Source: Gemmatimonadaceae bacterium (GTDB lineage: Bacteria > Gemmatimonadota > Gemmatimonadetes > Gemmatimonadales > Gemmatimonadaceae). From it: DNA of 64,000 nucleotides. The stretch's first letter is position 1, and every line of letters begins with the position of its first letter. The stretch is taken from positions 1 through 64,000 of the forward strand of contig JADZCT010000020.1 in the NCBI GenBank assembly GCA_020851455.1, read 5' to 3'. The position numbers were made by a program, and so were the translations under genes. Positions 62,993 through 64,000 of the stretch are shown in pieces. Below the pieces are notes generated by a model, which did no database searches, was not told the DNA's origin, and saw nothing but the letters and a program-made list of their open reading frames with translations.

Positions 62993-64000
62993 CTAGAAAC
63001 GCGCGTCCACGCGAAGGTCGAGCCGCCACTGCGCCGCGGGCCAGATCCCCCGCGCGATGTCCATTCGCGCCAGTCCGTCGAGAACGGACCATCCCACGCC
63101 AGCGCCCGAGAGCGCGCGACCCGGCCTGCCGATGTCCGCCCGCGCGCCCGCCCAGCCAAGATCGCCAAAGGCGATCGTGCGGAAGCCAGGGTTCCGTGTG
63201 CCAATCTCCGTCCGCACCATCCAGAACGCGCTGCCAGCCGCCGTCAGCGCATTCTGCCCGGCGATCGTCTGGCCGCCACCCAGGTAGAACATTCGCTGTG
63301 GCGGAACCTCGCCCACCGCCGCACCAGCGCTGACCGTCAGCGCCGACGCCACTGGCCCCAGCGGCCCCGAGAGCGTCAGGTCGAACAATCCCCGCGCGTA
63401 AGTGGAGTCGCCCGTGGCTGCCTCGCCGCGCACGTCGGCCATGACGCGCAATCCGTCGGGGTCGAGGCCCCACTGCGGGCGAAGCCGCACCTTGGCGCCT
63501 GCAACGGCAATACGCGCGGCCGTCGGGTTTGAAATGAACCGCGGATCGTTGCCGCCCCCGAACAGCGTCCAGCGCGAGTGCACGCTGTCGCCCCACTGTT
63601 GCTCGCCAAAGAGGCGCAGTTCGACGCCGCCGCCCGTCTGCGGGGTGCGCACGAGTTCACCGCCCCAGGCACGGAAGTACGCGCCTTCGTCGCGGGCATA
63701 GAGCAGCGACGACAGCGACGCGCCGAACGAGAGCGGATTGCCCCAGTCGTTCGCCGCAACGAGACGCCGATACGCCGCGCCACGCCATGTCGTGCGGCCG
63801 TTCGACCGCCACGCGGCCAGTTCGCCGTTGAGCTGCCGGTCGGCGTACGACCCGCGAGCTGTGATCGAAGCCGAGTACCCATTGCCGAGCACGCTCGTGG
63901 CGGTCACTGCCGTCGAGATTCCCTCCACGCGGTTATAGCGCGTCTGGTTGAGGCCGTAGTCGAACACGGGCCTCTGCGGCCCCCAGCCGGGCTGCAACCC
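62993..64000 (-). CDS. C-terminal beta-barrel of an outer-membrane protein (partial)
   Basis: The frame is open to the right edge and ends here with a terminal RLDLRVDARF, the Phe-ended signal of outer-membrane barrels. The visible part (334 residues) alternates short strands and turns. The RYNRVEGISTAV segment near residue 20 resembles the start of DUF5686-like and Omp85-like barrels. MFYLGGGQTIAGQNAL is another marker-like segment. The N-terminal domains lie outside the window, so the family is provisional. Confidence 0.7.
   Translation of the reverse strand, partial: GLQPGWGPQRPVFDYGLNQTRYNRVEGISTAVTATSVLGNGYSASITARGSYADRQLNGELAAWRSNGRTTWRGAAYRRLVAANDWGNPLSFGASLSSLLYARDEGAYFRAWGGELVRTPQTGGGVELRLFGEQQWGDSVHSRWTLFGGGNDPRFISNPTAARIAVAGAKVRLRPQWGLDPDGLRVMADVRGEAATGDSTYARGLFDLTLSGPLGPVASALTVSAGAAVGEVPPQRMFYLGGGQTIAGQNALTAAGSAFWMVRTEIGTRNPGFRTIAFGDLGWAGARADIGRPGRALSGAGVGWSVLDGLARMDIARGIWPAAQWRLDLRVDARF

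Noticed and set aside
1-64000. tRNA, rRNA or CRISPR repeats
   Set aside because: No cloverleaf, rRNA segment or regularly spaced repeats were seen on reading; the attC sites vary in length and spacing and enclose genes.

Overview
High-GC bacterial DNA. The gene repertoire is an exported amidase and gamma-glutamyltransferase, a haem-bearing outer-membrane barrel, an Ig-repeat lipoprotein, a DUF5686-like barrel, an atypical GroES and bacilliredoxin. Together these suggest a Gram-negative soil or freshwater bacterium, most plausibly Gemmatimonadota; this is an inference from gene content, with no rRNA or core phylogenetic marker in the window. Nearly all of the sequence is coding. I see no rRNA, tRNA or CRISPR array.

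Region 1 (1-5887) is a chromosomal integron. A tyrosine integrase of the IntI type (minus strand, 5887-4877) is followed in the same direction by an attI-like region and at least four complete gene cassettes, separated by attC sites at 3832-3925, 1998-2092, 595-720 and 231-355. The integrase and cassettes read in the same direction, which is the unusual 'reversed' arrangement. Cassettes carry, in order away from intI: a two-gene unit (two-TM protein plus a small soluble protein), a C5-cytosine methyltransferase plus HNH nuclease (restriction-modification), a 65-aa ORF plus an SDH/ClpP-fold protease, and a 71-aa conserved hypothetical protein. A further cassette runs off the left edge.

Region 2 (5888-20526) holds an IS3-type transposase scrap, an FkbM-like methyltransferase lacking a clear start codon, a small cytochrome c with a haem-motif outer-membrane barrel, and a very long Ig-repeat lipoprotein interrupted by one in-frame TAG. 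It continues with a membrane LuxR regulator, a DUF2231/Rieske pair, a gamma-glutamyltransferase and a multi-PAS hybrid histidine kinase.

Region 3 (20527-28865) is an efflux operon: ArsR repressor, TolC-like channel, adaptor, RND pump, PII-like protein and DUF2892 protein. A secreted amidase follows.

Region 4 (49413-28924, minus strand) is one 20-kb run of 16 overlapping or nearly touching genes for a surface glycan. It contains rfbF-rfbG-rfbH (CDP-4-keto-3,6-dideoxyhexose route), an acetolactate-synthase-like TPP enzyme that could be a YerE-type branching enzyme, and a NeuB-SAF-TIM barrel-CBS fusion. It also has oxidoreductases, methyltransferases, a GT2, two large membrane glycosyltransferase-like proteins and a flippase.

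Region 5 (49428-64000) is mixed housekeeping: a Nat-type ABC exporter, a winged-helix regulator, bacilliredoxin, a GroES-like protein, an exported M24 peptidase, an esterase, an exported RidA, LepB, a SWIB protein and endonuclease IV. It ends with a receiver-DHp protein lacking an ATPase domain, PruA-type dehydrogenase, a diguanylate cyclase and the C-terminal barrel of an outer-membrane protein cut by the right edge.
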